NCBI RefSeq assembly: GCF_030123365.1
Contig: NZ_CP126107.1
Coordinates: 2,961,501-3,025,500, forward strand
Length of the DNA: 64,000 nt
Reading direction: 5' to 3'
DNA from: Neobacillus sp. SuZ13
Lineage (GTDB): Bacteria; Bacillota; Bacilli; Bacillales; Cytobacillaceae
The notes under the pieces were generated by a model. That model saw nothing but the letters and a program-made list of their open reading frames with translations. It was not told where the DNA came from and searched no databases. Below, one piece after another: positions 53,928-63,729 of this stretch. The translations under genes were made by a program, and so were the position numbers. The first letter of the stretch is position 1. Each line of letters begins with the position of its first letter.

Positions 53928-54608
53928 ATGTTCGAGAATGTTTCAATAATAATACCTTTTCAAAATGATTATGGTCCGCGGCTTGATGCATATTTATGGG
54001 TAAAAAAGTTCTTTCAAACAACCATGCCTAACGCCGAATTGATTGTTGGCACAACAAATGGTGGTCGATTTAATAAAGCTAAGGCGGTAAATCTTGCTGC
54101 AAAAGAAGCAACAAGAGATATTCTTCTAATTGTTGATGCGGATACTGTGTTCGACCCTAACATTATTCTAGAATCAATAAAATTATTGCGTGATGCAGCA
54201 TGGGTAATTCCATTTACGGAAGTATATGATCTTCCAATAGAAATTACAGAAAGAGTCTTGAGAAATAAACCGGGCTGGCCTTTAAATGTAAAATTAGAAG
54301 AGTGTCAGAAAGTTAATTGGATGTACGATGGATTTGCCGGTAAAGTAAATCTTATTCCAAAAAGGAATTTTGAAAAAGTTGGTGGTTTTGATGAACGTTT
54401 TGTCGGCTGGGGAGGAGAAGATGATGCATTTGCATGGTCAGTGAATACCCTGTGCGGGAAATATGTGAACTACGACGCTAAAGTTTTTCATTTTTGGCAT
54501 CCACCAGCGTTCAATCCAGATAGTAGTGGAAACGATGCTCTAGTTGCTCGGTACATGTTCGCCAATGGAAACAAAGAGGAAATGTTAAAAATAATTAGAG
54601 AACGCTAA
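53928..54608 (+). CDS. Glycosyltransferase (GT-A fold, GT2/GT7-like)
   Basis: A 226-residue glycosyltransferase. It starts VSIIIPFQNDYGPRLDAYLW, has the metal-binding D-x-D as LLIVDADTVFDP, and the acceptor-site GGFDERFVGWGGEDDAFAW of galactosyltransferase-like GT2 enzymes. ATG 53928 follows AGGAAGGAGAAG. It is followed by galU, suggesting a surface glycan made from UDP-glucose or derivatives. Confidence 0.88.
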   Translation: MFENVSIIIPFQNDYGPRLDAYLWVKKFFQTTMPNAELIVGTTNGGRFNKAKAVNLAAKEATRDILLIVDADTVFDPNIILESIKLLRDAAWVIPFTEVYDLPIEITERVLRNKPGWPLNVKLEECQKVNWMYDGFAGKVNLIPKRNFEKVGGFDERFVGWGGEDDAFAWSVNTLCGKYVNYDAKVFHFWHPPAFNPDSSGNDALVARYMFANGNKEEMLKIIRER

Positions 54609-54672
54609 TTAAGTTTCTTTTCAATTTTTATCTTGTGCTTGATATCGGACTTAAAAGTGAGGAATTATTTAA

Positions 54673-55476
54673 ATGGTGAGAAAAGCAATTATCCCTGCAG
54701 CAGGTTACGGTATTCGAAGTCTTCCTATTACAAAGGTAATTCCAAAAGAGATGTTTCCGGTTGGCTTAAAGCCAGTTATACACTATATAGTTGAGGAGGC
54801 ATTTTCTTCTGGAATTGAACAAATACTAATCATCACATCAAAATCAAGAGATTTGATAATGGACTATTTTGATTCTTCCATTGAGTTAGAGGCTTTTTTA
54901 AAAAGTAAAAATAAAGAACATTTAATTAAAAAATTAGAGATCCCGAAGGTAGAAATTCTTTATAAAAGACAGGCAGTTGCAAATGGTCTAGGGGATGCTA
55001 TTCGACTAGGGAAAGAATTTGTTGGAAATGAACCGTTTGCCGTATTATTGCCTGATGATATCGTCATTCCAGAACCCGTTCCTGCCCTTAAAGAATTAAT
55101 AGAGGTTCACAAGGAAACAAAGGGCAGTGTAATAGGTCTAAAACAAATAAAACAGGATTGTTTAAAAGATTATGGTGTAATACAGGGGTGGCCTAAAGAG
55201 AGGTTTATAGAGATTCAAGATATTGTTGAGAAGCCTGAAACCAATGCCCCCTCTGATCTTGCTGTAATAGGTAGATATATTTTCACCCCAAAGCTCTTTA
55301 CTTATTTAGAACTTACAAATGAAGGAGTGGGGGGAGAATTACAGTTAACGGATGCAATTAAAAGCTTGTTGGCAAATGAATCCGTCTTTGGAAAAATCAT
55401 TTCCGGTGACAGATATGATATCGGGAAATTAAAGGAATATGTTGAATTAGTGAATAGATTAATTAAGACTGACTAA
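54673..55476 (+). CDS. galU: UTP-glucose-1-phosphate uridylyltransferase (GalU/GtaB family)
   Basis: A 267-residue nucleotidyltransferase, about 25 residues shorter than GtaB. Motifs: AIIPAAGYGIRSLPITKVIPKEMFPVGLKPVIHYIVEEA (here I-R-S in place of TRF/L), VLLPDDIV, IVEKPETNAPSDLAVIGRYI, GGELQLTDAI. It makes UDP-glucose. Paired with the glycosyltransferase gene 64 bases upstream. The unusual GIRS near the start and short C-terminus suggest a specialised paralogue. Confidence 0.88.
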   Translation: MVRKAIIPAAGYGIRSLPITKVIPKEMFPVGLKPVIHYIVEEAFSSGIEQILIITSKSRDLIMDYFDSSIELEAFLKSKNKEHLIKKLEIPKVEILYKRQAVANGLGDAIRLGKEFVGNEPFAVLLPDDIVIPEPVPALKELIEVHKETKGSVIGLKQIKQDCLKDYGVIQGWPKERFIEIQDIVEKPETNAPSDLAVIGRYIFTPKLFTYLELTNEGVGGELQLTDAIKSLLANESVFGKIISGDRYDIGKLKEYVELVNRLIKTD

Positions 55477-55867
55477 AATAGGTGAACAAAGCGCATATCC
55501 ACCTATAAATTTCTTTTCAACATTCGGTTGTGAGGGAGTATCCTTAATGTAATTTAATATCTAAGAATTTTTTATTGGGGAAAATTTAGTGCGATTTGGT
55601 AATTTATCAGTGAACAATACGATAAAAATTATAAGCTGAGTGAAAAGCTTTTCGCAAGGGGTTAGCTTTTTTGTTTATAAATTATTCCCCAAAATACTAT
55701 TTAATTGAATAAAATTACATTTCGGGAGTTAGATATTTTAAGATGGATCTCGTTTCTGGAGGTCCTTTTTTTGTTCAGCAAACGGGCATGTTTGTCTAAT
55801 AAGTGTTGCTTAATATCACAATAAAAAAAGCTTGGGTTAAAACCTCCCAAGCACGTCTATACATAAA
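55477..55867. other. Intergenic region with two hairpins
   Basis: GTGAAAAGCTTTTCGC near 55638, AAGATGGATCTCGTTTCTGGAGGTCCTTTTTTTGTTCAGCAAACGGGCA at 55738-55787 (a member of the dispersed hairpin family) and CTTGGGTTAAAACCTCCCAAG at 55831-55851, which ends the minus-strand MerR gene. No gene seen. Confidence 0.5.
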
Positions 55868-56701
55868 TTAACTTTTTATTTGTTCGACTTGAATCATAAT
55901 TTTGGTGACGTAATGTTCCTTATGATTCATGACAACTGTATCATAAATATACTCTTCAAAAACATAATCAGCTAAGGCTAAATTTAGACGTACCATCTCT
56001 GAAAAAAGTCGCTTATATGTTTTATGTATTGTTTTCTCATCACCAATGTGATAACCAATGAGAAAATCACCTTTCACAGCTTGAAAATACGGATATCCCA
56101 CCTTTGGATGTGGCTGCTCAATATATAAAAAGCTATAATTAGAGAATTCTCCCTTCATTATTTGCTCCCGTTTCGTAATCCCACCTATTGGATATCCTGA
56201 ATCCAGATGAGATATGTTCAATTCATTAATAAAATCTGAAATCACTTCCACAAATTCTTCATCAGTTATATTTTCAATGTTTCTACTAAGATAAAGTGTT
56301 GCTTCTGGTAATGGTTTAAGCGTAATTTGTTGAAAATCAAGATGAGATGCTTCTTCCATTAATGCTATTTTTGCATCAATCATTCTTTCCTTCCTTTCAA
56401 TCTCCTTACGCTTTTTCATTATCTCTTCTTTTTTTTGATGCATTAATGATAAAAAACTTTCAGGCGATTTATTTTGTGTATATTGTTGAATATCGTTCAG
56501 CGACATACCAAGTTCCTTTAATAAATCAATTACAAAGAATAGCTCTATTTGGTGAATTGAATAATAACGATAACCTTTTTCATTTTTCCAAAAAGGAGAC
56601 AAAAGTCCAATTTGATCATAATAAAAGAGTGTCTGTTTGTTTACCTTACAAAGCTTCGCAAATTCCCCAGTAGTTAAATACTTTCCATTTATTTTTTCCA
56701 T
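55868..56701 (-). CDS. MerR family regulator with effector-binding domain (BltR/BmrR-like)
   Basis: A 277-residue activator. N-terminal MerR HTH-wing (YLTTGEFAKLCKVNKQTLFYYDQIGLLSPFWKNEKGYRYYS), a dimerising coiled coil (KKEEIMKKRKEIERKERM, residues ~93-115), and a C-terminal GyrI-like drug-binding domain (YPIGGITKREQIM, GDFLIGYHIGDEKTI). Divergent from an MFS efflux gene whose promoter has the MerR-type 19-bp spacer, so it should activate that pump on drug binding. Confidence 0.92.
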   Translation of the reverse strand: MEKINGKYLTTGEFAKLCKVNKQTLFYYDQIGLLSPFWKNEKGYRYYSIHQIELFFVIDLLKELGMSLNDIQQYTQNKSPESFLSLMHQKKEEIMKKRKEIERKERMIDAKIALMEEASHLDFQQITLKPLPEATLYLSRNIENITDEEFVEVISDFINELNISHLDSGYPIGGITKREQIMKGEFSNYSFLYIEQPHPKVGYPYFQAVKGDFLIGYHIGDEKTIHKTYKRLFSEMVRLNLALADYVFEEYIYDTVVMNHKEHYVTKIMIQVEQIKS

Positions 56702-56718
56702 TTTTTACAGCACCACCC

Positions 56719-56749
56719 TTGACTATATAGTTACTATATACACTACGAT
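56719..56749 (+). promoter_or_regulatory. MerR-type promoter/operator of the efflux gene
   Basis: -35 TTGACT (56719) and -10 TACGAT (56744) separated by 19 bp, with the dyad ATATAGT-T-ACTATAT inside the spacer (56725-56739). Confidence 0.8.
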
Positions 56750-56819
56750 GGAAATTGTAAACAAATGAAAAAAATACAAATTTGTTTAAGATATTTGTTT
56801 TGTTAAGGAGAATGAAAAA

Positions 56820-58013
56820 ATGAGGACTCATAAAGTTACCTTAGGATTATTATTAATGAATTTATTCATAGCCTTTTTGGGAATTGGTCTTGTCATTCCA
56901 GTTTTACCTACGCTGATGAATGAATTAGGGATAACTGGGAAAACAGTGGGGTATTTAACGGCAGCTTTTGCCATTGCGCAATTGATTGTTTCGCCCTTCG
57001 CAGGGAAAGCAGCAGATCAATTCGGCCGGAAAATTATGATTGTTATTGGCTTATTTATTTTTGGCCTTTCAGAATTTTTATTTGGGCTCGGAGAAGAAAT
57101 CGAAATGCTGTTTATTTCCCGCATTTTAGGTGGAATTAGTGCTGCGTTCATTATGCCAGCCGTTACAGCTTTTATTGCTGATATTACAAATTTGGATACT
57201 CGCCCGAAAGCACTCGGGTATATGTCAGCGGCCATTAGTACAGGATTTATTATTGGGCCAGGTATTGGTGGATTCTTAGCGGAATTTGGTACACGTATCC
57301 CATTCTTCTTTGCAGGAGGACTAGGTACCATTGCGGCTATACTTTCTATTATTTTATTATCTGAGCCAAATCGTAGTGAAGATAATCATGAACAAGTCTC
57401 CGATAGTAAAATTGGTTTCAAACGAATTATTGCCCCAAAATATTTCCTTGCGTTTATTTTAATTTTTATTGCCTCATTTGGTTTAGCAGCATTTGAGTCG
57501 TTCTTTAGTCTATTTGTAGACCATAAATTTCAATTTAAACCATCCGATATTGCCATTGTTATCACAGGTGGTGCAATTTTTGGTGCAGTATCACAAGTAA
57601 TCTTATTTGATCGGCTTACAAAAATTTGGGGTGAAATTAGACTAATTCGATATAGCTTACTCTTATCAGCCGTACTTGTCTTTTTAATGACTGTTGTTCA
57701 TTCATATCTTTCTATTTTACTTGTTACATTTATTGTTTTTGTAGGGTTCGATATATTCCGACCAGCAGTTACTTCATACCTTTCAAATATTGCCGGGAAC
57801 GAACAAGGTTTCGTTGGTGGAATGAACTCTATGTTTACAAGTTTAGCGAACATTAGTGGACCAATTCTAGGGGGGATATTATTTGATCTAAATATTAACT
57901 ACCCTTACTACTTTGCGACTGTGATCCTATCTCTGGGAATCATTCTTACTTTGTTCTGGAAGAAGCAAGCAAGTGATTCTTCAAACAAAGTCAAGACTAG
58001 TGTAGCTAATTAA
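56820..58013 (+). CDS. MFS multidrug efflux transporter (NorA/Bmr/Blt type)
   Basis: A 397-residue, 12-helix drug-proton antiporter of the DHA1 group. GIGLVIPVLPTLMNELG in helix 1, the loop GKAADQFGRKIMIVIGL, and the helix-5 antiporter motif GYMSAAISTGFIIGPGIGGFLAE are all clear. RBS AAGGAGAATG precedes the ATG. Regulated by the divergent MerR protein. Confidence 0.93.
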   Translation: MRTHKVTLGLLLMNLFIAFLGIGLVIPVLPTLMNELGITGKTVGYLTAAFAIAQLIVSPFAGKAADQFGRKIMIVIGLFIFGLSEFLFGLGEEIEMLFISRILGGISAAFIMPAVTAFIADITNLDTRPKALGYMSAAISTGFIIGPGIGGFLAEFGTRIPFFFAGGLGTIAAILSIILLSEPNRSEDNHEQVSDSKIGFKRIIAPKYFLAFILIFIASFGLAAFESFFSLFVDHKFQFKPSDIAIVITGGAIFGAVSQVILFDRLTKIWGEIRLIRYSLLLSAVLVFLMTVVHSYLSILLVTFIVFVGFDIFRPAVTSYLSNIAGNEQGFVGGMNSMFTSLANISGPILGGILFDLNINYPYYFATVILSLGIILTLFWKKQASDSSNKVKTSVAN

Positions 58014-58042
58014 TCAAATGGAAATAAACACGAAAATTGTGA

Positions 58043-58196
<154 letters not shown>

Positions 58197-58488
58197 GAAA
58201 ACGTCCAGATATATTTTAAGCACCGCTCTAGTGGATGCTAGAGCGTTAAGATTTTTTGTTTAACTACCGGGGGCACAACTAGAACATCTAAAATCAATTG
58301 ATTTATTCTAGTTACGGTGCAGGAGTTCAATAGCGGGGAATTACTTTTGTTCAATAATCGGGCTAGATTGTAGACGGTTGGAAAAGGAAAGCTATGTAAA
58401 ATTAGTGATGTAAGTTTATGTTTTTTATGTAATAATTATTTTGTGAATGTAAATTTACAATTCATACATAGTGAAAGTGGGGATCATA

Positions 58489-58929
58489 ATGGCAACGGGA
58501 ACACATACAGTAGAAATTCCTGTAGATGTACAAGCAGTTTGGGATTATGTCAGTGATCTCGAAAAATGGGCAACGTCAGTACCAGCCTACAAAGAACATG
58601 AAATCATAAATGACAAGCAATCTATTTGGACATTTCAAGGTAGTGTGAAAGGTATTAAAAAAACAATCCAAGCGCAGGTAGATATTACCGAAGGGAATGA
58701 ACCTTCAAATATTAAGTTTGAACTAAAAGGTTTATCAGATAATTTTACAGGAAGCGGACAATTTACTGCAGAAGATATTAATGGTAAAACAACAATGACC
58801 TGTACGGTGAACGTCCAAGCAGGTGGATTATCGGGTGCGGTGTTAACACCAATTATTAAATGGGCTGTTCCAAAAGTAGCATCTCGTTTAACAGAATCTA
58901 TTGCACGTAAAATTGTAGTTTTCTCATAG
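58489..58929 (+). CDS. SRPBCC family protein (CoxG-like)
   Basis: A 146-residue START-like fold protein: GTHTVEIPVDVQAVWDYVSDLEKWATSVPAYKEHEII, then FQGSVKGIKKTIQAQVDITEG and the amphipathic C-terminal helix AVPKVASRLTESIARKI. CoxG-type proteins handle hydrophobic ligands or help assemble oxidoreductases. ATG 58489 follows AAAGTGGGG. Stands alone. Confidence 0.85.
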   Translation: MATGTHTVEIPVDVQAVWDYVSDLEKWATSVPAYKEHEIINDKQSIWTFQGSVKGIKKTIQAQVDITEGNEPSNIKFELKGLSDNFTGSGQFTAEDINGKTTMTCTVNVQAGGLSGAVLTPIIKWAVPKVASRLTESIARKIVVFS

Positions 58930-59335
58930 TTTCAAAGATTGAAAGTCGATTCATTGTGGAAATACCTTCTCTGAATTAAAGATATAACATTGTGAATTGA
59001 CCAATATCATGATAAAGAGTTTTACTAGAAATTTTATAATTGTAACGGGGGCTGTCCATAAATGGATGGTCCTTTTTTAATATTCCACAAATGGGCACAA
59101 TACAAGAATTGGATTTACAAAAGAAGATGTGAACCTAGAAGCACCAAAGTTATATGACGATGGATTTTTTTGTAAACTAACCAATGCTTGATTCTGAACT
59201 GGATGCCACCCAATGGGGGCTTTTTCTAATTGCACTAATTATGATTTAATGGATCGATTTTCTTAAGATTTTTATTGTGAACATGAAACTAATTCAGTAT
59301 ATTTAATGTAACATCAAAGGAGTGATGAAAGTAAA
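58930..59335. other. Intergenic region with a gene remnant
   Basis: GGATGGTCCTTTTTT near 59065 is a hairpin-repeat-like terminator. At 59106-59190 a frame reading RIGFTKEDVNLEAPKLYDDGFFCKLTNA resembles the C-terminus of a GNAT-type protein without the rest. No complete gene. Confidence 0.35.
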
Positions 59336-60166
59336 ATGAATCAATCCTATTTTTATTTAAAACTAGAAACACATCAATTACATATGCCTTATAAAAATGA
59401 GGAACGTCGCGTGCGTGTGTTATTGCCGAAAAATTATGATAAAGATGAGGCTGAAAATTATCCAGTTGTCTATATGCATGATGGACAAAATGTTTTCTAC
59501 AGTAGTGAAGCTTATAGCGGTTATTCATGGAAAGTAATTCCAGCAATTAAACAAAACCCCGATTTACCGAAGATGATTGTTGTTGGGATAGATAACGCTG
59601 GACAAGATCGAATTAATGAATATACGCCTTGGAAAATTACTGAAAGCCCACTTCCTGAAGATATTGAACTAGGCGGAAGAGGGGCCGAGTTTGCTGAGTT
59701 TGTCATGACGGTCGTGAAGCCGTTTATCGATGAGCATTACCGGACTAAATCGGATAAATATCATACAGCTGTGATTGGCAGTTCACTTGGAGGAAATATT
59801 TCGGCTTTTATGGGTATCGAATATAAAGATCAAATTGGTGGTTTAGGCATTTTTTCTTTAGCTAATTGGATTACAAGTAAAGCCTTTGACAGTTATATTG
59901 CTAGAAAGGAGTTGGATCCTGAACAACGCGTGTACATTCAAGTTGGGACTCAGGAAGGCGATGATACCGATCGACAATTGATGTATGGAAATATGAAGCA
60001 GGCCTATATCGATGGCTCGCTTAAGTATTATAAACAACTGATAAAAGGCTCTATTCCAATTGATAACATTCGTTTAAATATTTTTGCAGATGAAGAACAT
60101 AATGAAAAAGCATGGGCAAAACACTTACCAGAATGTTTACGTTTCTTAAGTGTGAAGTGGTCTTGA
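59336..60166 (+). CDS. Alpha/beta hydrolase of the esterase D/enterochelin esterase-like type
   Basis: A 276-residue cytoplasmic hydrolase. PVVYMHDGQNVFY, the nucleophile elbow GSSLGG (Ser near residue 147), and the C-terminal His in DEEHNEKAWAKHL complete a catalytic triad. No signal peptide. RBS AAAGGAGTG precedes the ATG. First of three genes esterase-ATP-grasp-esterase, which look like one operon of unknown product. Confidence 0.85.
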   Translation: MNQSYFYLKLETHQLHMPYKNEERRVRVLLPKNYDKDEAENYPVVYMHDGQNVFYSSEAYSGYSWKVIPAIKQNPDLPKMIVVGIDNAGQDRINEYTPWKITESPLPEDIELGGRGAEFAEFVMTVVKPFIDEHYRTKSDKYHTAVIGSSLGGNISAFMGIEYKDQIGGLGIFSLANWITSKAFDSYIARKELDPEQRVYIQVGTQEGDDTDRQLMYGNMKQAYIDGSLKYYKQLIKGSIPIDNIRLNIFADEEHNEKAWAKHLPECLRFLSVKWS

Positions 60167-60322
60167 ATGAACTGAATAATTATCTTAGACTGAATATGAA
60201 CAAAATAGGAATCTATTAATTTTTCGGAATATTTTTTAAAGTTTATATTGATTATAATTTGAAATAATTGTACCTTAGTCGTGAAAAAAATGAATTTTTT
60301 ATCTGAGAAAGGGGCTATTTTT

Positions 60323-61510
60323 ATGAATTATATTTTGATATCACCATATTATCCAGAGAATTTCCAACCATTTGCTCATCGTTTAAAAGACGCAGGTGTC
60401 AATGTTTTAGGAATTGGTGAAGAGCCCTATGGCCAATTAGGTTCCGAATTACAAAACTCTTTAACAGAATATTATCGGGTGAATGATTTAGAAGATGTAG
60501 ATGAAGTAAAACGTGCTGTTGCATTTTTATTTTATAAACATGGTCCCATTGACCGCATTGAATCCAATAACGAATACTGGTTAGAACTTGATGCGCAGTT
60601 GCGTGAGCAATTTAACGTGTACGGCAATAAAACGGATGACTTGAAAAAAGTTAAGTATAAATCTGAAATGAAGAAGCTGTTTAAAAAAGCAGGTGTCCCT
60701 GTCGTAGAAGGAAGAATCGTTAAAACTAAAAAGGATTTATCTAAAGCCATTGCTGAATTAGGACTGCCAGTTATCGCAAAACCGGATAATGGAGTTGGAT
60801 CAGCTGCAACCTTTAAATTAAGTTCAGAAGAGGATGTACGTCATTTTGAAGAAGAATGGGGAGAAGCACAAGTGTACTTCTTAGAACCATATGTCGAAGG
60901 AGGCGTGCTTTGTACATTTGATGGTTTAGTGGATCAAAAAGGGAACATTGTTTTCCAAACTAGCTTTACATATAATGTCCCAACTCTGGAACTCGTTAAT
61001 GGCCAGTTGGATTTAGCTTATGTGATTCAAAAAGAAATTGATCCAAAGCTCGAAACATATGGAAAGGAGATTGTGAAGGCTTTTGGAATGAAAGAGCGCT
61101 TTTTCCATATTGAGTTTTTTAAATTAGAAAATGGGGATTATGTTGCACTTGAATATAATAACCGCTTAGCTGGCGGCTACACGGTTGATATGTACAATTT
61201 CGCGTACTCCATTGATTTATTTGCACAGTATGCTTCTCTTGTGACAGGAGGAGAATTTAAAGATTCCGATGCCAAAAACCAGTTTTGTGTCGGTGTAACA
61301 CAACGTGATGCGTATGAGTATAAACATGATACGGATGCTATTTATGATCGATTTGGCGAACGTGTGAAGTTTGAACAGCGCATGCCAGATGCGTTTGCGG
61401 AACTCCAAGGAAATCAATTTTATGCGATTAATGCAGATTCGCAAGAAGAAGTGGATGAGATTATCCGTTTTGTACATGAACGAAAAAATTACATCATTGC
61501 AAACGTATAG
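60323..61510 (+). CDS. ATP-grasp domain carboxylate ligase, unknown substrate
   Basis: A 395-residue ATP-grasp enzyme. ATG 60323 after AGAAAGGGGC; the longer reading upstream has no RBS. An N-terminal preATP-grasp fold (ILISPYYPENFQPFAHRLKDAG) leads to the ATP-binding part (LPVIAKPDNGVGSAATFKLSSEEDV; VYFLEPYVEGGVLCTFDGLVD) and metal-binding end (HIEFFKLENGDYVALEYNNRLAGGYTVDM). It should join a carboxylate to an amine or similar nucleophile via an acyl-phosphate. Flanked on both sides by esterases. Confidence 0.9.
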   Translation: MNYILISPYYPENFQPFAHRLKDAGVNVLGIGEEPYGQLGSELQNSLTEYYRVNDLEDVDEVKRAVAFLFYKHGPIDRIESNNEYWLELDAQLREQFNVYGNKTDDLKKVKYKSEMKKLFKKAGVPVVEGRIVKTKKDLSKAIAELGLPVIAKPDNGVGSAATFKLSSEEDVRHFEEEWGEAQVYFLEPYVEGGVLCTFDGLVDQKGNIVFQTSFTYNVPTLELVNGQLDLAYVIQKEIDPKLETYGKEIVKAFGMKERFFHIEFFKLENGDYVALEYNNRLAGGYTVDMYNFAYSIDLFAQYASLVTGGEFKDSDAKNQFCVGVTQRDAYEYKHDTDAIYDRFGERVKFEQRMPDAFAELQGNQFYAINADSQEEVDEIIRFVHERKNYIIANV

Positions 61511-61528
61511 GGATAGGAGATTTTTTAT

Positions 61529-62266
61529 ATGCATATAGAACAGTTACACCATTGGAGTGGCGAATTAGGTCGTGAAATGCAGTTGAACAGATATGGACAC
61601 AGTGGCATGCCAATCGTAGTTTTTCCTTCATCTGGAGGGACGCTTACTGAATACTATGATTTTGGAATGATTGATGTGTGTCATGACTTTATTGAATCCG
61701 GAAAAGTTCAATTTTTTACATTGACTAGTATCGATAGCGAAAGTTGGCTGCACGACTCAAAACCAGCGCATGACCGTGCATTAGCTCATGAGGCATATGA
61801 TCGTTATGTGATTTCAGAAGCTATCCCATTTATTAAACATAAAACAGGTTGGTTTGATCCTATGATGACAACGGGTTGTAGTATGGGAGCCTATCATGCG
61901 TTGAACTTTTTCTTGAGACATCCGGATGTCTTCCAAACAACCGTTGCACTTAGCGGTGTTTACGATGTGCGTTTCTTTTTTGGGGATTACGGAAATGATC
62001 CGCTAGTATACGAAAATTCACCGAGTGATTACATATGGAATCAAAATGACGGCTGGTTTATTGATCGATATCGTTCAGCAGATATCATTATTTGTACCGG
62101 GCTGGGTGATTGGGAACAGGATGGGCTGCCTTCATACTTTACATTAAAAAAAGCCTTTGAAGAAAAACAAATTCCAGCATTGTTTGATGAGTGGGGCGAA
62201 GATGTTTCGCATGATTGGATTTGGTGGCGACGCCAAATGCCGTATTATTTAGGAAAATTACTGTAA
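61529..62266 (+). CDS. Esterase family alpha/beta hydrolase
   Basis: A 245-residue esterase. Nucleophile elbow GCSMGAYHALNF (Ser near residue 113), DSESWLHDSKPAHDRALAHEAYDRYVISEAIPFI (the family's substrate-lid region), Asp in GLGDWEQDG and final His in VSHDWIWWRRQMPYYL. RBS ATAGGAG precedes the ATG 18 bases after the ATP-grasp stop, so the three genes are cotranscribed. Confidence 0.9.
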   Translation: MHIEQLHHWSGELGREMQLNRYGHSGMPIVVFPSSGGTLTEYYDFGMIDVCHDFIESGKVQFFTLTSIDSESWLHDSKPAHDRALAHEAYDRYVISEAIPFIKHKTGWFDPMMTTGCSMGAYHALNFFLRHPDVFQTTVALSGVYDVRFFFGDYGNDPLVYENSPSDYIWNQNDGWFIDRYRSADIIICTGLGDWEQDGLPSYFTLKKAFEEKQIPALFDEWGEDVSHDWIWWRRQMPYYLGKLL

Positions 62267-62427
62267 AAAATGTGGTGGTAAAAAAAGGCAAACCTTATAC
62301 CTGCGTCATTAAAAGAAACCCAAAATAATATATTATGGACAATATTCTCACTAAACATATAAAACCTTGAGTTGAGTTATAAGGATCGCTGCGGCGGTCT
62401 TTATTTTTGTTCCACAAACTGGGCAGG

Positions 62428-62913
62428 TTAATGAAACAAGATTTTTTTGCGGTTATTTAACTTAAAGTACCATTTATAAAATACCCACGCTAAAAATAGG
62501 GTAGCATAAACGGAAATCCATGTTACATACCACTCCCATCTTAAGTATTTAATGAGGTTTGTGTAATGTTCAATTATTACTTCGGGTACAGTGAGGCCTG
62601 TACTAAATGCACTAATATATATAATTTTTTTCCACCTTATACTTGTTCGTGGGTAATAAATGCAAAAGAAGATAGTGACGACAGGAAATAAAAAGAACTC
62701 ATATAAAAAACTGGTTCCATTCACTTTCGCGAGTTCCCGAACAGGATATTCTAATAGGTTTAATCCTACAGCAAGAATTCCAGCAAACCATGTTACAGCC
62801 TGTTGAAATAAAAATATGATACTGGCATCCCTTAATTTATCCTTAGGTATAAATGCTAAAGAAATAAAAGTAAACGAATATAGGATATATATAATCAACA
62901 GGTCAACCTTCAT
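62428..62913 (-). CDS. CBO0543-family membrane protein (second of a pair)
   Basis: A 161-residue, five-helix membrane protein with the family pattern KDKLRDASIIFLFQQAVTWFAGILAVGLNLLEYPVRE and KVNGTSFLYEFFLFPVVTIFF. ATG 62913 lies within the last codons of the upstream pair member. Function of the family unknown; frequently found in tandem in spore-formers. Confidence 0.8.
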   Translation of the reverse strand: MKVDLLIIYILYSFTFISLAFIPKDKLRDASIIFLFQQAVTWFAGILAVGLNLLEYPVRELAKVNGTSFLYEFFLFPVVTIFFCIYYPRTSIRWKKIIYISAFSTGLTVPEVIIEHYTNLIKYLRWEWYVTWISVYATLFLAWVFYKWYFKLNNRKKILFH

Positions 62914-63397
62914 TTTGTTCCAGCCTTTCATAATTGGGATGGTCCATAAACCACAAGATATACTGACGGCATAACCATAATTCAATAATAAAATTAAAAA
63001 AACTTCTTATTAGGCTTTCAATATTACTATTTACAATGTTACTGATTTTTCCTAACAAGACCATGGCTAATAAAATCATGCTTACCCATAACAAATAATG
63101 TAACAATCGTCTAAAAAAGTTTGCATTTTTTGGAAATTTCAGTTGGAACAAAACAGAAAAAAAAGGAAAAACTATATATTCCATAGTCCAATTAATTTTA
63201 GTGGCATGTTTGAAAAGCCTAAATGGAGGTTCGTATAAACCACAATATGTAAGGAAAATGCTAACCGACCAAGTTAACATCTGAAAAAACAATAGGGTAG
63301 CAATTACTTCCCGAAGTCGATTTCGAGGGGTAACTTTCCAAAGAATAATTGGTAAAGCTATCCAGAGTAAGAGCATCACATAAATATCTGAATTCAT
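62903..63397 (-). CDS. CBO0543-family membrane protein (first of a pair)
   Basis: A 164-residue membrane protein with five hydrophobic segments and the same family marks (NRLREVIATLLFFQMLTWSVSIFLTYCGLYEPPFR; KINWTMEYIVFPFFSVLF). It overlaps the next gene by 11 bases and so is translationally coupled to it. RBS AAAAGGCGTG is weak. Confidence 0.8.
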   Translation of the reverse strand: MNSDIYVMLLLWIALPIILWKVTPRNRLREVIATLLFFQMLTWSVSIFLTYCGLYEPPFRLFKHATKINWTMEYIVFPFFSVLFQLKFPKNANFFRRLLHYLLWVSMILLAMVLLGKISNIVNSNIESLIRSFFNFIIELWLCRQYILWFMDHPNYERLEQNEG

Positions 63398-63617
63398 GTA
63401 AGCACGCCTTTTTTAGAATTAGTTTTTGATAGAACATAAAAAATTATCCAGTTTGAGAAATTTTGTGCTTAAACTATCAGATGGCTTAAGTTAAACAACA
63501 ATTGGATTGCTGTTTCGGCAGTCCTTTTTATTACATAGTCATATCTGTATTACACGTACAATTAACAATACTTAAATTTTTAGATAAAAGAGTTCAAATA
63601 AAAAAACCAACTTCTAT

Positions 63618-63655
63618 GAAACAGGGGGTTCTACAAAAGTAGAATCGCCTGTTTC
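63618..63655 (-). terminator. Terminator for the hydroxylase gene
   Basis: GAAACAGG..TTCTAC / GTAGAA..CCTGTTTC, with a T run on the minus-strand 3' side. The rest of 63398-63729 holds a second hairpin at 63503-63526 (GGATTGC / GGCAGTCC). Confidence 0.75.
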
Positions 63656-63729
63656 TTGTTGGGAATGGTGAAGGTTCTTGATTTATTGCTGAAGGATACT
63701 GCATAAAATGACAATTTATTCAGACACCC

